Shown: positions 8,621-17,771 of the stretch, one piece after another | Layout of the letters: each line of letters begins with the position of its first letter | Numbering within the stretch: the first letter of the stretch is position 1 | Origin: Paenibacillus sp. 1001270B_150601_E10 | GTDB taxonomy: Bacteria > Bacillota > Bacilli > Paenibacillales > Paenibacillaceae | DNA length: 64,000 nt | Direction of reading: 5' to 3' | Assembly: GCF_015558675.1 (NCBI RefSeq) | Contig: NZ_JADMOL010000001.1 | Location: 779,765-843,764 of the forward strand | Made by a program: the position numbers and the translations under genes | The notes under the pieces: generated by a model | The model's database searches: none | The model's input: the letters and a program-made list of their open reading frames with translations, nothing else | Told to the model about the DNA's origin: nothing

Positions 8621-9166
8621 TTATGCTGTGCTTTTCTTTTGTTTTGGCCAGATAAAATAGCTAGCTGTTATCAACAGGTCAATAGCGAGCGCGATTCCCC
8701 ATACTCGCAGAATGCCGCCTAAAGCTTCTGTTCGGCTGGGATCGTTTATATAGTAGATCATCCCTGCCAAGAGAGCTGCTCCGATAACGAAAGCAACAAT
8801 ATGACGGAAAAAGCCCTTCAAATAGTGAACCGCGTAATCCATTCCATATCGCTTTTTCGGCTTCTCGCCATCCTTTGTCATGTAATAGCGAAATCGTTCA
8901 TCTGCCCACGCGATCATGCTCTTGCCAAAGCCGATCGATATTCCAATATAGACGGCTGCAATCGCATGTGCTGTCGTTGCGGTGGCCCCTTTGTATAGAT
9001 CTACACTAGTCGCCACGAGCAGAACAAGATCAATGACGGGTGTTAAGGCTAATAAGAACAGTCCCAACCGATCCTTTTTCAACATATATCGAGTGATTAG
9101 CCCCGCTGCAATCACGACCCAAAACGCAATCTCGCACCCAATAATCAATAGAACCGCAGTGTCCAT
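8621..9166 (-). CDS. Integral membrane protein of unknown function, five predicted TM segments
   Basis: 181 residues with hydrophobic segments at about 5-25, 35-52, 62-82, 120-142 and 150-170. A basic loop (DGEKPKKRYGMDYAVHYLKG) lies between TM3 and TM4. No catalytic motif is visible. Similar small membrane proteins are common in Bacillus and Paenibacillus and are unnamed; I cannot assign a role. AGGAGA precedes the ATG, and the gene has its own terminator, so it is monocistronic. Confidence 0.7.
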   Translation of the reverse strand: MDTAVLLIIGCEIAFWVVIAAGLITRYMLKKDRLGLFLLALTPVIDLVLLVATSVDLYKGATATTAHAIAAVYIGISIGFGKSMIAWADERFRYYMTKDGEKPKKRYGMDYAVHYLKGFFRHIVAFVIGAALLAGMIYYINDPSRTEALGGILRVWGIALAIDLLITASYFIWPKQKKSTA

Positions 9167-9323
9167 TCATTTCTCCTCTCTAATTACCAGATGGAAGAGC
9201 CAAAGGCATTCCTTCCTCTATTACTATTTATTGCTACATTGTCTCAATATGGATTATACATAAAAACCATTTTATTTTAATTAAAGTATGAAACAAAAAT
9301 CGTTATCGTCAATCGTGCTCAAT

Positions 9324-9346
9324 AAAAAACACGCTATTCAGCGTGT
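9324..9346 (-). terminator. Intrinsic terminator after the frameshifted alcohol dehydrogenase
   Basis: ACACGCT / AGCGTGT arms with a 4-base loop, followed on the minus strand by six T. Confidence 0.75.
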
Positions 9347-9436
9347 ATGTCTCACATTAATAGAAAAATGATTAAGTTAAACCTCTAGGTGTGCTCAACT
9401 ATTAAATTGAAATCATCGAGACCATCATGGCGTACT

Positions 9437-10356
9437 TTAGACGTTCTGCGTCACCATAATGATGACACTCCCCCTCTTGCGTCCTGTCTCCACATACCGA
9501 TGAGCCTCAGGAATTTGTTCAAGCGAATAGCGCCTATCGATGACTGGCCTGAGCTTCCCCGATTCCATAAGCTCTCGAAGAAGGTGTATGTCTTCTACCT
9601 GTTCCTTCGCGACCCTTGACCATCCACGGTTAGATAGGCGCCTTTTGGAACCAATGCCTGCTTGATGGCTGACTTCGAAAGCTTCCCAACGGCATCAAAG
9701 ACGATATCATACTGCTTGCCGCTCTTCGTAAAATCCTCCTTCGTGTAATCGATGGCCTTATCCGCTCCGAGTGAACAAACCAGTTCAAGATTAGCGCCGC
9801 TGCATACCCCCGTTACTTCCGTTCCAAGAGCCTTGGCTATTTGAACCGCCGATGTTCCTACTGCTCCGGAGGCCCCATAAATAAGTACCCGATGTCCTTT
9901 TTCCATTTTGCCTTTCCGAAGAAAATACAAAGCGGTGGTTCCTCCAAAAAGAAGGGCAACAGCCTCCTCGTAGTTTGCATTTGAAGGCATATGTGCGACG
10001 AGCCCGTTCTCGGGTACGCAAGCGTACTCAGCATGGGCACCGAAACGCATGCCAAGCGCAGCAAAGATCCGGTCACCCTTCTTGAATCGAGTCACCTGCT
10101 TCCCCACAGCTTCGACCTCTCCTGCCAATTCCACACCCAAGATCTGCTTCCTCGGCTTTCTTATCCCAAGTGCGATTCGCATGGGAATCCAGTACAGCAA
10201 GGGACTGTTGAATCCTCGAACACGACAATCACCGGTAGTGACGGTTGTTGCGTGTACCTTCACCAGCAATTCGTGATCTTTCGGCACAGGCCTTGCAACT
10301 TTTTGAAGCGCTAATACTTCTGGAGGCCCGTATCCCGTACAGATGATGGCTCTCAT
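9437..10356 (-). pseudogene. Zinc-free NAD(P)-dependent alcohol dehydrogenase / quinone oxidoreductase with a C-terminal frameshift
   Basis: MDR-superfamily oxidoreductase. The ATG at 10356 (AGGAGG upstream) opens MRAIICTGYGPPEVL. GASGAVGTSAVQIAKALG is the NAD(P)-binding loop. The reading frame breaks near 9613: one frame ends in GQGSRRNR then stop, while another continues as VAKEQVEDIHLLRELMESGK and ends QNV-stop at 9437, matching the family's normal C terminus. Adding one G to the CCC/GGG run at 9613-9615 would restore GQGVAKEQ. So the gene is either broken or mis-sequenced. If intact it would reduce quinones or alkenals in the cytosol. Confidence 0.8.
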
Positions 10357-10543
10357 CGCTTCCCTCCTTCTATCGTTTCGAGTTAGGAATGCTGCGCAGC
10401 TTTGGTCATGCCATGTTGCCTTCATCCAGCTAAAGCAAAAACTACCATCATTTCGCACGCTATCACTTGCTAAGTCATTGTATGACCGCCAAAGAACCAA
10501 TAGTCCTTCCTGCTTGTTTCCCAATTGGCTGGTCACACAGAAT

Positions 10544-10574
10544 AAAAAAACGCAGCCCGAAAGTCAGGCTGCGT
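10544..10574 (-). terminator. Intrinsic terminator
   Basis: ACGCAGCC / GGCTGCGT arms followed by seven T on the minus strand, downstream of the luciferase-like gene. Confidence 0.85.
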
Positions 10575-10608
10575 GAATCACTTTTTCAATAGAGTGAACA
10601 TGAATCGC

Positions 10609-11664
10609 TTAAGACTGTGCTTGCTCCCAGCGCGCAACTTCTTCTCTTACACGAGGAGCTACTTCTGTCCCAAACAGGCGGATCGCCTCCATGACCTCAT
10701 CATGAGGCATCGTACCATGCGGCATATGTAAAAAGAATCGAGTGACACCTACATGCTTGCGAAGATGAATGATCTTTTGGGCAACTGTATCGGGATCCCC
10801 AACATACAGCGCACCCTCAAAGCTGCAAGCCTCATCATAATCGGCTCTCGTGTATGGAGGCACGCCCTTTTCAATCGCTCTCACATTCGTTCTTGCAAAT
10901 GTAGAAGGGAAGAACGTCTCGATGGCCTGGTGCTGCTCCTTCGCGACAAAGCCATGGGAATGAGAAGCGATAGGAAGCTTCGATACATCGTGTCCAGCTT
11001 CCGCAGCAGCTTTCTTGTACAGCTGCACCTGGGATGCATAGTCAAGCGGCTTTACCGCTCCAATGATCGCCAGTACAAATGGCAAGCCCATCTCTCCTGC
11101 TCGAATCGCGGATTCCGGGCTCCCTGCGCTCCCAATCCACACAGGCAAGGGATCCTGTACAGGACGCGGGTAAATGCCTAGATCATGTATCGCCGGGCGA
11201 TGCTTGCCGCTCCAGCTTACTTTCTCGGACTGCTGAATGCGAAGCAGCAGCTCCATCTTTTCATGAAACAGCTCCTCATAATCGTTCAGATCACACCCAA
11301 ACAGCGGGAACGATTCGAGAAAGGAGCCGCGGCCAACCATAATCTCAGCGCGCCCATTGGAGAGGCCGTCGAGCGTTGCAAAATCTTGAAATACTCGCAC
11401 GGGATCGGCAGAAGACAGAATGCTCACGGCGCTAGTCAGCCGAATCCTTGTCGTCTTTGATGCAGCAGCAGCCAATACAACTGCAGGAGAGGATGCTGCA
11501 TAATCATGACGATGATGCTCGCCTACCCCATAGACATCCAGCCCAACCTGATCCGCAAGAACCATTTCCTCCACGACTTCACGGAGTCGTTCCGCATGAC
11601 TGATCGTGGTCCCTGTCTGGACGTCAGGTGTTGTCTCGACAAACGTGCTTATTCCTAGTTCCAC
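10609..11664 (-). CDS. LLM-class flavin-dependent oxidoreductase (bacterial luciferase-like)
   Basis: 351 residues, a TIM-barrel flavin monooxygenase. Recognisable blocks: GVGEHHRHDYAASSPAVVLA (residues 46-65), the RIRLTSAVSILSSADPVRV strand, and GRAEIMVGRGSF. These match the alkanal monooxygenase-like group that uses FMNH2 supplied by a separate reductase. The substrate is unknown. The start is a GTG at 11664 with AGAGGA upstream. It has its own terminator and is not obviously in an operon. Confidence 0.85.
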   Translation of the reverse strand: MELGISTFVETTPDVQTGTTISHAERLREVVEEMVLADQVGLDVYGVGEHHRHDYAASSPAVVLAAAASKTTRIRLTSAVSILSSADPVRVFQDFATLDGLSNGRAEIMVGRGSFLESFPLFGCDLNDYEELFHEKMELLLRIQQSEKVSWSGKHRPAIHDLGIYPRPVQDPLPVWIGSAGSPESAIRAGEMGLPFVLAIIGAVKPLDYASQVQLYKKAAAEAGHDVSKLPIASHSHGFVAKEQHQAIETFFPSTFARTNVRAIEKGVPPYTRADYDEACSFEGALYVGDPDTVAQKIIHLRKHVGVTRFFLHMPHGTMPHDEVMEAIRLFGTEVAPRVREEVARWEQAQS

Positions 11665-11861
11665 TATCCATTTCCTCTTTTCTTTACATTGATGTTCATG
11701 TTCATAATTACGCTCAAATCAGACAGTATATTAATTTATCATTTATTTTAGTTATTTCATAGGTTGTTATTGTAAATTTCAATTATTTTCAAGAAACAAG
11801 GCATTTCTTTTCGAATTAAAAGTAACATTCCCCCGCTCCTATCTTTGAATCAGAATTCAAT

Positions 11862-11900
11862 AAAAAAACGCCAAACCCTTGAACATCAAGCGTTTGGCGT
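11862..11900 (-). terminator. Intrinsic terminator
   Basis: ACGCCAAAC / GTTTGGCGT arms, with an inner CTTGA/TCAAG pair, then seven T on the minus strand. Confidence 0.85.
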
Positions 11901-11948
11901 CTTTATGAATATGGAGATGATTGATCTCAATCAGCATTAAGCTTGTCC

Positions 11949-13130
11949 TTACTTCAATAGATGCTTCGAAATCTGATTCTGATCCCAGTTGTATATAATC
12001 ACACTATTGTTTCTGTAATCAAGAATCGTCCCTTTCATGCTCGGAGCAAATTCATGAACACTGGCCAGCGTCTTAGGATCCAGCACGTACTGTCGGCTGA
12101 TCAGATCCACCAGCAGTTTCCCGTCCGCCGTTGCTTGAGCTTTCGGCAAGATGTCTCCTTCAGCCATCGTATAGTTGGTTAATGTGCGCTCCTTCACTAG
12201 ACCCTTCTGATCGTAATAGCCGAGCTTTTTAGAAGAATACTGGAACACGAAATAGCCTTTGCCTGCTGAGAATGCAAGGCTTTGCTGCGGAACCGGGCGT
12301 CCCCACAATGCCTTTCCGTTAGGAGACAAAGCGATTAGCTTGTTGTTCTTCTGACCTGAGGTCGTTGGGAAAATGATCGTACCATCCGACAAGGCAAATG
12401 TCGTATAGAAGTTCACATAAGTGCCTTTCGGAAAAGCATATTGGAACACACGCTTTAGGGAGGCATTATATACATCTACCTTCATGCTTTGGCCTTCCTT
12501 AGTCGGAACCTCTATTACGATCTGTGAGTTGGTCACCGTAACGAGCTTTCCTGAAATGACTTTATTGAACTTTTGCTTGCCGTTCTTGTCAAAGCCAATA
12601 AGCTGAACGGATTCCGCTCCCCTTTTACTGGATTTCTCGCCTGCAATCAGCAGGGTTCCATCCGCTAAACGATACAACTTGCTGGTATATGGAATGTCCG
12701 TGTTCAACTGCTTGCTCCAGCTTTCTTTACCGGAAGCAGTAACGGCATACAGCAGTTGTTCGGAAGCAAAGTAGGCATAAACCGAACCATCCGGCGCATA
12801 GGAAAAAGCATCCTCCGTGCTTGGCCAGCCGTATCCCGGCTTTGCAAAGGAGAAAGTCCATTTCACCTTGCCTGTATTGGAATCTACTGCACGGAGTATA
12901 TCAGGCATCCATACTTTTGTTGCAGAAGCCTTTTCTTCACCCATGTGCATATAGACTGTATTTTTCCCAGGCACATCAAAAAGTTCTTCATGAATCGGCA
13001 CATACTCCGCGTTCGACTTCTGAACCCAGACCGCCTGAGGGAGCGTGCCATAGCTTTTTGCGACAGCCAGCTCTGGTGCATTAGAGAATATCATTCCAGC
13101 TGCAAGCAGGGTGATAACGAATTTTTTCAT
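11949..13130 (-). CDS. Secreted PQQ-like beta-propeller protein
   Basis: About 393 residues from ATG 13130. A signal peptide (MKKFVITLLAAGMIFSN, cut near AVAKS) is followed by repeated blade segments: AVDSNTGKVKWTF, AVTASGKESWSKQL, GFDKNGKQKFNKVI, ALSPNGKALWGRPV. These G-x-W/K patterns are typical of PQQ-dehydrogenase-like propellers that mostly bind proteins rather than PQQ. No catalytic domain is attached. Role at the cell surface is unknown. The ribosome site is weak (GAAGGTTGGG), so the start is less certain, but the signal peptide supports it. Confidence 0.7.
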   Translation of the reverse strand: MKKFVITLLAAGMIFSNAPELAVAKSYGTLPQAVWVQKSNAEYVPIHEELFDVPGKNTVYMHMGEEKASATKVWMPDILRAVDSNTGKVKWTFSFAKPGYGWPSTEDAFSYAPDGSVYAYFASEQLLYAVTASGKESWSKQLNTDIPYTSKLYRLADGTLLIAGEKSSKRGAESVQLIGFDKNGKQKFNKVISGKLVTVTNSQIVIEVPTKEGQSMKVDVYNASLKRVFQYAFPKGTYVNFYTTFALSDGTIIFPTTSGQKNNKLIALSPNGKALWGRPVPQQSLAFSAGKGYFVFQYSSKKLGYYDQKGLVKERTLTNYTMAEGDILPKAQATADGKLLVDLISRQYVLDPKTLASVHEFAPSMKGTILDYRNNSVIIYNWDQNQISKHLLK

Positions 13131-13287
13131 GATGCTTGACCCAACCTTCACTGTAATTTGGATTGTCAAAATAATACTATTGAATATAGGTTCAATATAA
13201 CATAACAGGACAAACAATAGGTATTGCTTTCTAAGCAGAATAAGATCAGAGACGTGTAACAGGTGACCTAATAGGCTGTGATCATGC

Positions 13288-13322
13288 AAAAGAGACAAGA
13301 TCGATAACGGATCTTGTCTCTT
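13288..13322 (-). terminator. Hairpin terminator after the ABC exporter operon
   Basis: AAGAGACAAGATC / GATCTTGTCTCTT perfect 13-bp arms with a 7-base loop and a short T tract on the minus strand. Confidence 0.7.
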
Positions 13323-13416
13323 CTAATTTTCGTATATTGTAATGATATAAGCTAGCATTCCAAGGAACCACTCATCGCGGATAGGACACTCCCCTATCTG
13401 CATATTTTTAAACAAA

Positions 13417-14232
13417 CTACGTCCGGCGCATATAGGCGCGTACCGTCAACGGTGCAAAGACTGCAACAATAACCGCTGCACCGATTAGGGAATAAGCCAA
13501 GTCTCCTCCTACAGTACCCATATTCGCAAGGTCGCGAACGGCTGTAACCAGATGAGAGATTGGGTTGATGTTAACGAACCATTGCAGCCACTTCGGCATC
13601 GTCTCAACTGGAACGAAGGCGTTGGATAAGAAAGTGAGCGGAAACAGCACAATCATGGAAATGCCCTGCACACTTGAAGCGGTACGAGCAATCACGCCGA
13701 AAAAGGCGAATATCCAGCTGATCGCCCATGAGCATACGATCACAAGAATGCCGGCCAATGCCACATAACCAAAGCCAGCTCCTGGCTGATAGCCCATCAG
13801 GTAACCCATTGCTAAGGTAAGAATGGTCGCGATTGCATAACGGATCGTGTCAGCAAGCAGAGCTCCTGCTAAAGGTGCAATACGCGCGATCGGCAGCGAT
13901 TTGAAGCGATCAAATACCCCTTTGTCCATATCCTCGCGCAGCTGCACACCGGTGACGATAGAGGTCGTGATGACAGTCTGTACGAGAATACCTGGTATGA
14001 TGACAGGCAGATAGCTTTGAACATCGCCTGATATGGCGCCGCCAAAGATGTAGGTGAACATCAGCGTAAAGAGAATGGGCTGCAAGGTGACGTCAAACAG
14101 CTGCTCTGGCGTACGCTTGATCTTGAGCAGCCCCCGATACGCCATTGTAAAGGAATTTCGAACCGATTGGCGAAGGCTTGTGTGATTTTTCAATTGCAGC
14201 TCACTGTGCTGCTTCATAACGGTGCTTTTCAT
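13417..14232 (-). CDS. DrrB-type ABC-2 permease of a drug exporter
   Basis: 271 residues with six hydrophobic segments. The region around PEQLFDVTLQPILFTLMFTY and the EDMDKGVFDRFKSLPIAR segment (ABC-2 signature) match daunorubicin-resistance permeases (DrrB/NodJ group). The start overlaps the stop of the ATPase gene by four bases (ATGA), so the two are translationally coupled. Together they would export a lipophilic compound across the membrane; the substrate is unknown. Confidence 0.88.
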   Translation of the reverse strand: MKSTVMKQHSELQLKNHTSLRQSVRNSFTMAYRGLLKIKRTPEQLFDVTLQPILFTLMFTYIFGGAISGDVQSYLPVIIPGILVQTVITTSIVTGVQLREDMDKGVFDRFKSLPIARIAPLAGALLADTIRYAIATILTLAMGYLMGYQPGAGFGYVALAGILVIVCSWAISWIFAFFGVIARTASSVQGISMIVLFPLTFLSNAFVPVETMPKWLQWFVNINPISHLVTAVRDLANMGTVGGDLAYSLIGAAVIVAVFAPLTVRAYMRRT

Positions 14233-15257
14233 GCTCTTGCCTCCTTCATGACAGACGACATCTCAGCCTCTGCTGGCGGTTGTTCTTTAACCCCGTGACC
14301 CGTGATCGTCAGGAAGACCTCATCAAGCGTTGGCTTCTGCACACTGATTTCCGACAAATGAACCCCTGCATCACGCAGCGCAAGAAGCAGATCCGTCACC
14401 CGATCGGCATCGGCCATCGGTGCCGTTATCTTTCCTGCTTCCGCAGAGATATTGGATCGAACCTTCAACACGTTCTCCACGAGCTGGCGCGCATAATTAA
14501 CCTCCTCCGGCAGCTTCACTCTCAGGTGCAGCGACGAGGTGCCAACAGAAGCTTTCAATTCATCCGCTGTCCCCTCAGCCACGACCTGCCCTCGATCAAT
14601 AACCGCGATGCGGTCAGCGAGCTGATCCGCCTCGTCCAGATACTGGGTCGTCAGCAGAACGGTTGAGCCTGTGTTGACCAATCGTCGGATCGTCTCCCAC
14701 ATCTGCGCGCGTGTTCTTGGATCAAGCCCAGTGGTCGGCTCATCCAAGAAAATGAGCGGCGGCTGTGCAATAAGACTTGCCGCAAGGTCTAATCTCCTGC
14801 GCATTCCCCCAGAGAAATTTTTGAGCGGACGCTTCGCCGCTTCTGACAAGCCAAACTCCTCTAAGAGCTCCTCTGCTTTGCGCTTTGCTTCTTGACGCCC
14901 AAGACCGAGTAGTCGCGAGAAGACGACCAGGTTCTCCGTTGCACTGAGCGATTCATCAACCGAGGCGTACTGGCCGGTTACGCCAATCAATTGACGCACG
15001 ATCGCAGCTTCCTTCACCACGTCATATCCAAAGATCTGTGCCGACCCCGCATCTGGCCGTAGTAACGTAGCCAGCATCCGGATCGTCGTCGTCTTGCCCG
15101 CTCCATTCGGGCCAAGTACGCCATAAATCGTTCCCGCACGGACACTCATATCCACGCCATTTACCGCATAATTGTCGCCAAAGGATTTAACGAGTCCTCG
15201 AGCTTCAACGGCCAACTCGTTTTTCCCTTTTATCGCTCCCCAGACTTTATTATTCAC
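14229..15257 (-). CDS. DrrA-type ABC transporter ATP-binding subunit
   Basis: 342 residues. Walker A GPNGAGKTTT at residues 49-58, signature NFSGGMRRRLDLAASLI, Walker B LIFLDEPTTGLDPRTR, and switch region TQYLDEADQLADRI. The C-terminal 100 residues are the DrrA-specific extension. It starts with GTG at 15257 (AGGAGGAG upstream) and overlaps the permease gene downstream. Likely energises export of an amphipathic toxin or antibiotic. Confidence 0.9.
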   Translation of the reverse strand: MNNKVWGAIKGKNELAVEARGLVKSFGDNYAVNGVDMSVRAGTIYGVLGPNGAGKTTTIRMLATLLRPDAGSAQIFGYDVVKEAAIVRQLIGVTGQYASVDESLSATENLVVFSRLLGLGRQEAKRKAEELLEEFGLSEAAKRPLKNFSGGMRRRLDLAASLIAQPPLIFLDEPTTGLDPRTRAQMWETIRRLVNTGSTVLLTTQYLDEADQLADRIAVIDRGQVVAEGTADELKASVGTSSLHLRVKLPEEVNYARQLVENVLKVRSNISAEAGKITAPMADADRVTDLLLALRDAGVHLSEISVQKPTLDEVFLTITGHGVKEQPPAEAEMSSVMKEARA

Positions 15258-15470
15258 TGCTACTCCTCCTTACAAGCTGATCCATCGGGAACACCTTGTT
15301 GATTAACTCCTCACATTCTAAATAAATTGGAGTTACCCATAAACCACCCGCAGAATGGTTTCATGATCCGTCTTTAGAAGGAGCATTCATACTTCTCCAA
15401 TCTATTTTTTGTTAATATCTTCTATTATATGGTGTATAATGGACAAAAATTGAAGGAGGTAGCTTCAAAG

Positions 15471-16373
15471 ATGACGATGGTTGGAGCATCTGCACAATTG
15501 CTGGAGCGATTGATTGCAACTGAAGGAATTGCCGTTCGAAATCACAGTGGTGCAGATGCCTTTTGGTACGCCTCTGGGATTCCTGGACCTTTTTATATCA
15601 ATACAGAGAACATTGCTGGGAAGGAAGCTTCCTGTATCCTTCTTGAGCAAATCACGACAGTTCTTGAATCCAGCCTCCCTGCTTCACAGGCTTCAAAAAC
15701 GATCTTCGATATGATCATAGATGTAGTGGTTCAGGATGAAGAATATCAGCGCTCCATTGAGGCGCTATTGGATCATTACCTTGCCAATCGGAGCCGCCCT
15801 CCTGCAGTCATCTCAGGCGGAGAACGAAGAGATTGGTTCTTTTCCATCCCGATGGCGTCCATCTTGAATCTCCCGCATCTCTTCCTGTTCAAATCAGGAC
15901 AGCATCATGTCACGGACGATGAAGGCAATGCCCTCGACCTTCACTTAGTCGGACAACGGGTGCTTCACGTTGCTGATATTATTAATGCAGCCAGCAGTTA
16001 TGTGGATCGTTGGATTCCGATCCTCCGTGAAGCTGGCGCAGCATTCTCCGAAACCCTTGTAGTTGCCGTTCGAAACAAGGAAGGTATAGAGAATTTGAAG
16101 CACCATCAGATTGCAGTCATCTCCCCCTTAACGGTCGACCGAACCCTTTTCACTGAAGCATTCGAATTAGGGCTTATTCCTGAATCCGCTTGTAAGGAGA
16201 TCCATCTGTTCTATGATTCACCTAAAGATTGGACAAGAGGCTATTTGACGGAATCTGGCGGGATTCCTTCTTCAGTAGAGATGGATAGAAAGAAAAAGGA
16301 GCGCTTGTACAAGTTTAGAACAACCGATCCTTATGGCTTAAAAAGCGAGTTCCCCTCGTATTTTACTAGATAA
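15471..16373 (+). CDS. Orotate-phosphoribosyltransferase-like protein with a degenerate PRPP loop
   Basis: About 300 residues from ATG 15471 (GGAGGT ten bases upstream). Three regions follow the type I phosphoribosyltransferase plan: YASGIPGPFYINTENIAG (SPFYID-like orotate contact), GGERRDWFFSIPMASILNLP (the GGE...G.P..A segment) and VLHVADIINAASSYVDRWI where the PRPP loop should be. A real OPRTase has E-D-x-x-T-T-G-G-S there; here the acidic pair and TTGGS are replaced. The protein may therefore have lost PRPP chemistry and act as a sensor or binding protein. It is not next to pyrimidine genes. Confidence 0.6.
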   Translation: MTMVGASAQLLERLIATEGIAVRNHSGADAFWYASGIPGPFYINTENIAGKEASCILLEQITTVLESSLPASQASKTIFDMIIDVVVQDEEYQRSIEALLDHYLANRSRPPAVISGGERRDWFFSIPMASILNLPHLFLFKSGQHHVTDDEGNALDLHLVGQRVLHVADIINAASSYVDRWIPILREAGAAFSETLVVAVRNKEGIENLKHHQIAVISPLTVDRTLFTEAFELGLIPESACKEIHLFYDSPKDWTRGYLTESGGIPSSVEMDRKKKERLYKFRTTDPYGLKSEFPSYFTR

Positions 16374-16451
16374 AGAGAATGGCATCGGCTATCAAGACGC
16401 GTTTTGCTTGGAACACTGACGATTCCAGTTCCCTGGGCATGGAAAAAGAAG

Positions 16452-16481
16452 AAAGCGCAGCCTGTTAGGGGACTGCGCTTT
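16452..16481. terminator. Bidirectional terminator between convergent genes
   Basis: AAAGCGCAG / CTGCGCTTT arms. On the minus strand the stem runs into CTTCTTTTTCC; on the plus strand into TGCTTATG. It separates the OPRT-like gene and mgtC-like gene, which face each other. Confidence 0.7.
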
Positions 16482-16521
16482 GCTTATGCCATGATGTGTA
16501 GAAAACATATAGGCGGGTCAT

Positions 16522-17238
16522 TTACAGCTGCTCGGCTTCTACAGTAAGCACATGATCGATATCTTTGATGTAATAGTAGATCTCGGATAGATAGTAATGG
16601 TTCGGTACTGACAGCACAAGATCAATTCGCTGCCGGCCACTGTCAAGATCCTTGATCTTAAAATGCCGAATTTTAAACTCTGCCTTGTCATTCGCCTTTT
16701 TACCCTTCGATTCCTCTGAGGGATTCCGTTGAATGTGTCTGATGAATTCGGTCATGCGCGAGTTGGACTCCACCACAACCTTCAGTGAGACATCGTAGCG
16801 ATTCAGCTTCTCCCACCCCATCAGCTTCATCAGCTTCGGAATCAGATTCACAGCAGCAATCAAGAGCAAGATGCCGCAGGTCGCTTCTTTATAAAAACCA
16901 GCCCCAATGGCAACTCCAAGTGCTGAAGCCGACCAGATGAGGGCTGCGGAAGTCAAGCCAGATATCACTTCATTGCTTCTTCTTAAGATAACCCCAGCTC
17001 CAATAAAGCCGACACCACTGACAATCTGAGCAGCAAGGCGCATCGGGTCCATATTCGGATGATTCTCCCCGCCGAATGTGTTAAAAGCTTCTATAGAGAC
17101 AATCGTAAGCAAGCAGCTGGCGATACAAATGACCATACTGGGACGCATGCCAAGCTGCTTCTGCTTCATTTGCCGATCAAGCCCAATCAGCAGCCCAAAC
17201 AGCAGAGCCAGTGATAATTTTAATATCATCATGATCAT
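16522..17238 (-). CDS. MgtC/SapB-family membrane protein under M-box control
   Basis: About 238 residues. Five hydrophobic segments fill residues 1-140, with the family signatures GLLIGLDRQMKQKQLGMRPS and IVSGVGFIGAGVILRR. The C-terminal 90 residues form a soluble ACT-like domain. MgtC proteins act in growth at low Mg2+, partly by restraining the F-type ATPase. An M-box Mg2+ riboswitch and terminator lie in the leader, which fits this role. ATG at 17238 is preferred (GGGGTG six bases upstream); GTG 17247 and ATG 17232 are alternatives. Confidence 0.88.
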   Translation of the reverse strand: MIMMILKLSLALLFGLLIGLDRQMKQKQLGMRPSMVICIASCLLTIVSIEAFNTFGGENHPNMDPMRLAAQIVSGVGFIGAGVILRRSNEVISGLTSAALIWSASALGVAIGAGFYKEATCGILLLIAAVNLIPKLMKLMGWEKLNRYDVSLKVVVESNSRMTEFIRHIQRNPSEESKGKKANDKAEFKIRHFKIKDLDSGRQRIDLVLSVPNHYYLSEIYYYIKDIDHVLTVEAEQL

Positions 17239-17399
17239 GACGATCACCCCTTGAATATAAGTTCATGTGTTCAGTTTAATAATGATTGGAGAGCTCACCG
17301 AATAACACGCTATTTCTTTGCTTAATAAATAATGATGGCATAGATTCACATTCCTACCTGGGCTGCTGTCCACGAATGTACTCTCCCCTTTCAGGCAAC

Positions 17400-17427
17400 A
17401 AAAAAACCTCTGACATCGCCAGAGGGT
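17400..17427 (-). terminator. Riboswitch-controlled intrinsic terminator in the mgtC leader
   Basis: ACCCTCTG / CAGAGGT arms then seven T on the minus strand, about 160 bp upstream of the mgtC-type start and about 90 bp past the M-box aptamer. No minus-strand gene lies upstream to terminate, so it is the off state of the riboswitch. Confidence 0.85.
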
Positions 17428-17518
17428 CAAGATCACCTATCCATCACCTTGATCCCCCTAGTCTAGTTTTAGCACTATACAACGTAAAGTAAACGTCACA
17501 CGTTTCCTTAGCCACCTT

Positions 17519-17620
17519 ATGAAAAGCCTTAATCCGGCAATCCCTGTTCTACCCATGGGCATCTTTCGATATTTCTGGGCAGTGGCCTATGTTTGTATAG
17601 GAGCCTCACCTAACGAGGAT
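17519..17620 (-). promoter_or_regulatory. M-box (ykoK-leader) Mg2+ riboswitch aptamer
   Basis: On the minus strand the conserved M-box blocks appear in order: GTTAGGTGAGGCTCCTATAC, then AAACATAGGCCACTGCCCAG, AAATATCGAAAGATGCC, GGGTAGAACAGGGATTGCC and GGATTAAGGCTTTTCAT. This is the known three-helix Mg2+-sensing aptamer of Bacillota Mg2+ transporter genes. High Mg2+ folds it and favours the terminator at 17400-17427; low Mg2+ allows readthrough into the MgtC-type gene. The match is essentially full length. Confidence 0.93.
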
Positions 17621-17771
17621 ATATTACACAAGAAAGCTTACTTTGACTCGCCGAAACATGTCAACAGGGAATCTTTGGGTAAAAGCCTTTATATTTGTTC
17701 TTTCAATGGAATCTTTGGTAAAATAAATAGAATGACCCAAAAGCAATTGCAAGTTCGAAGGAGGATACCTG

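Noticed and set aside
13131..13298. 56-residue N-terminal extension of the PQQ-like protein
   Set aside because: The signal peptide begins at ATG 13130, so the upstream frame is not part of the protein.
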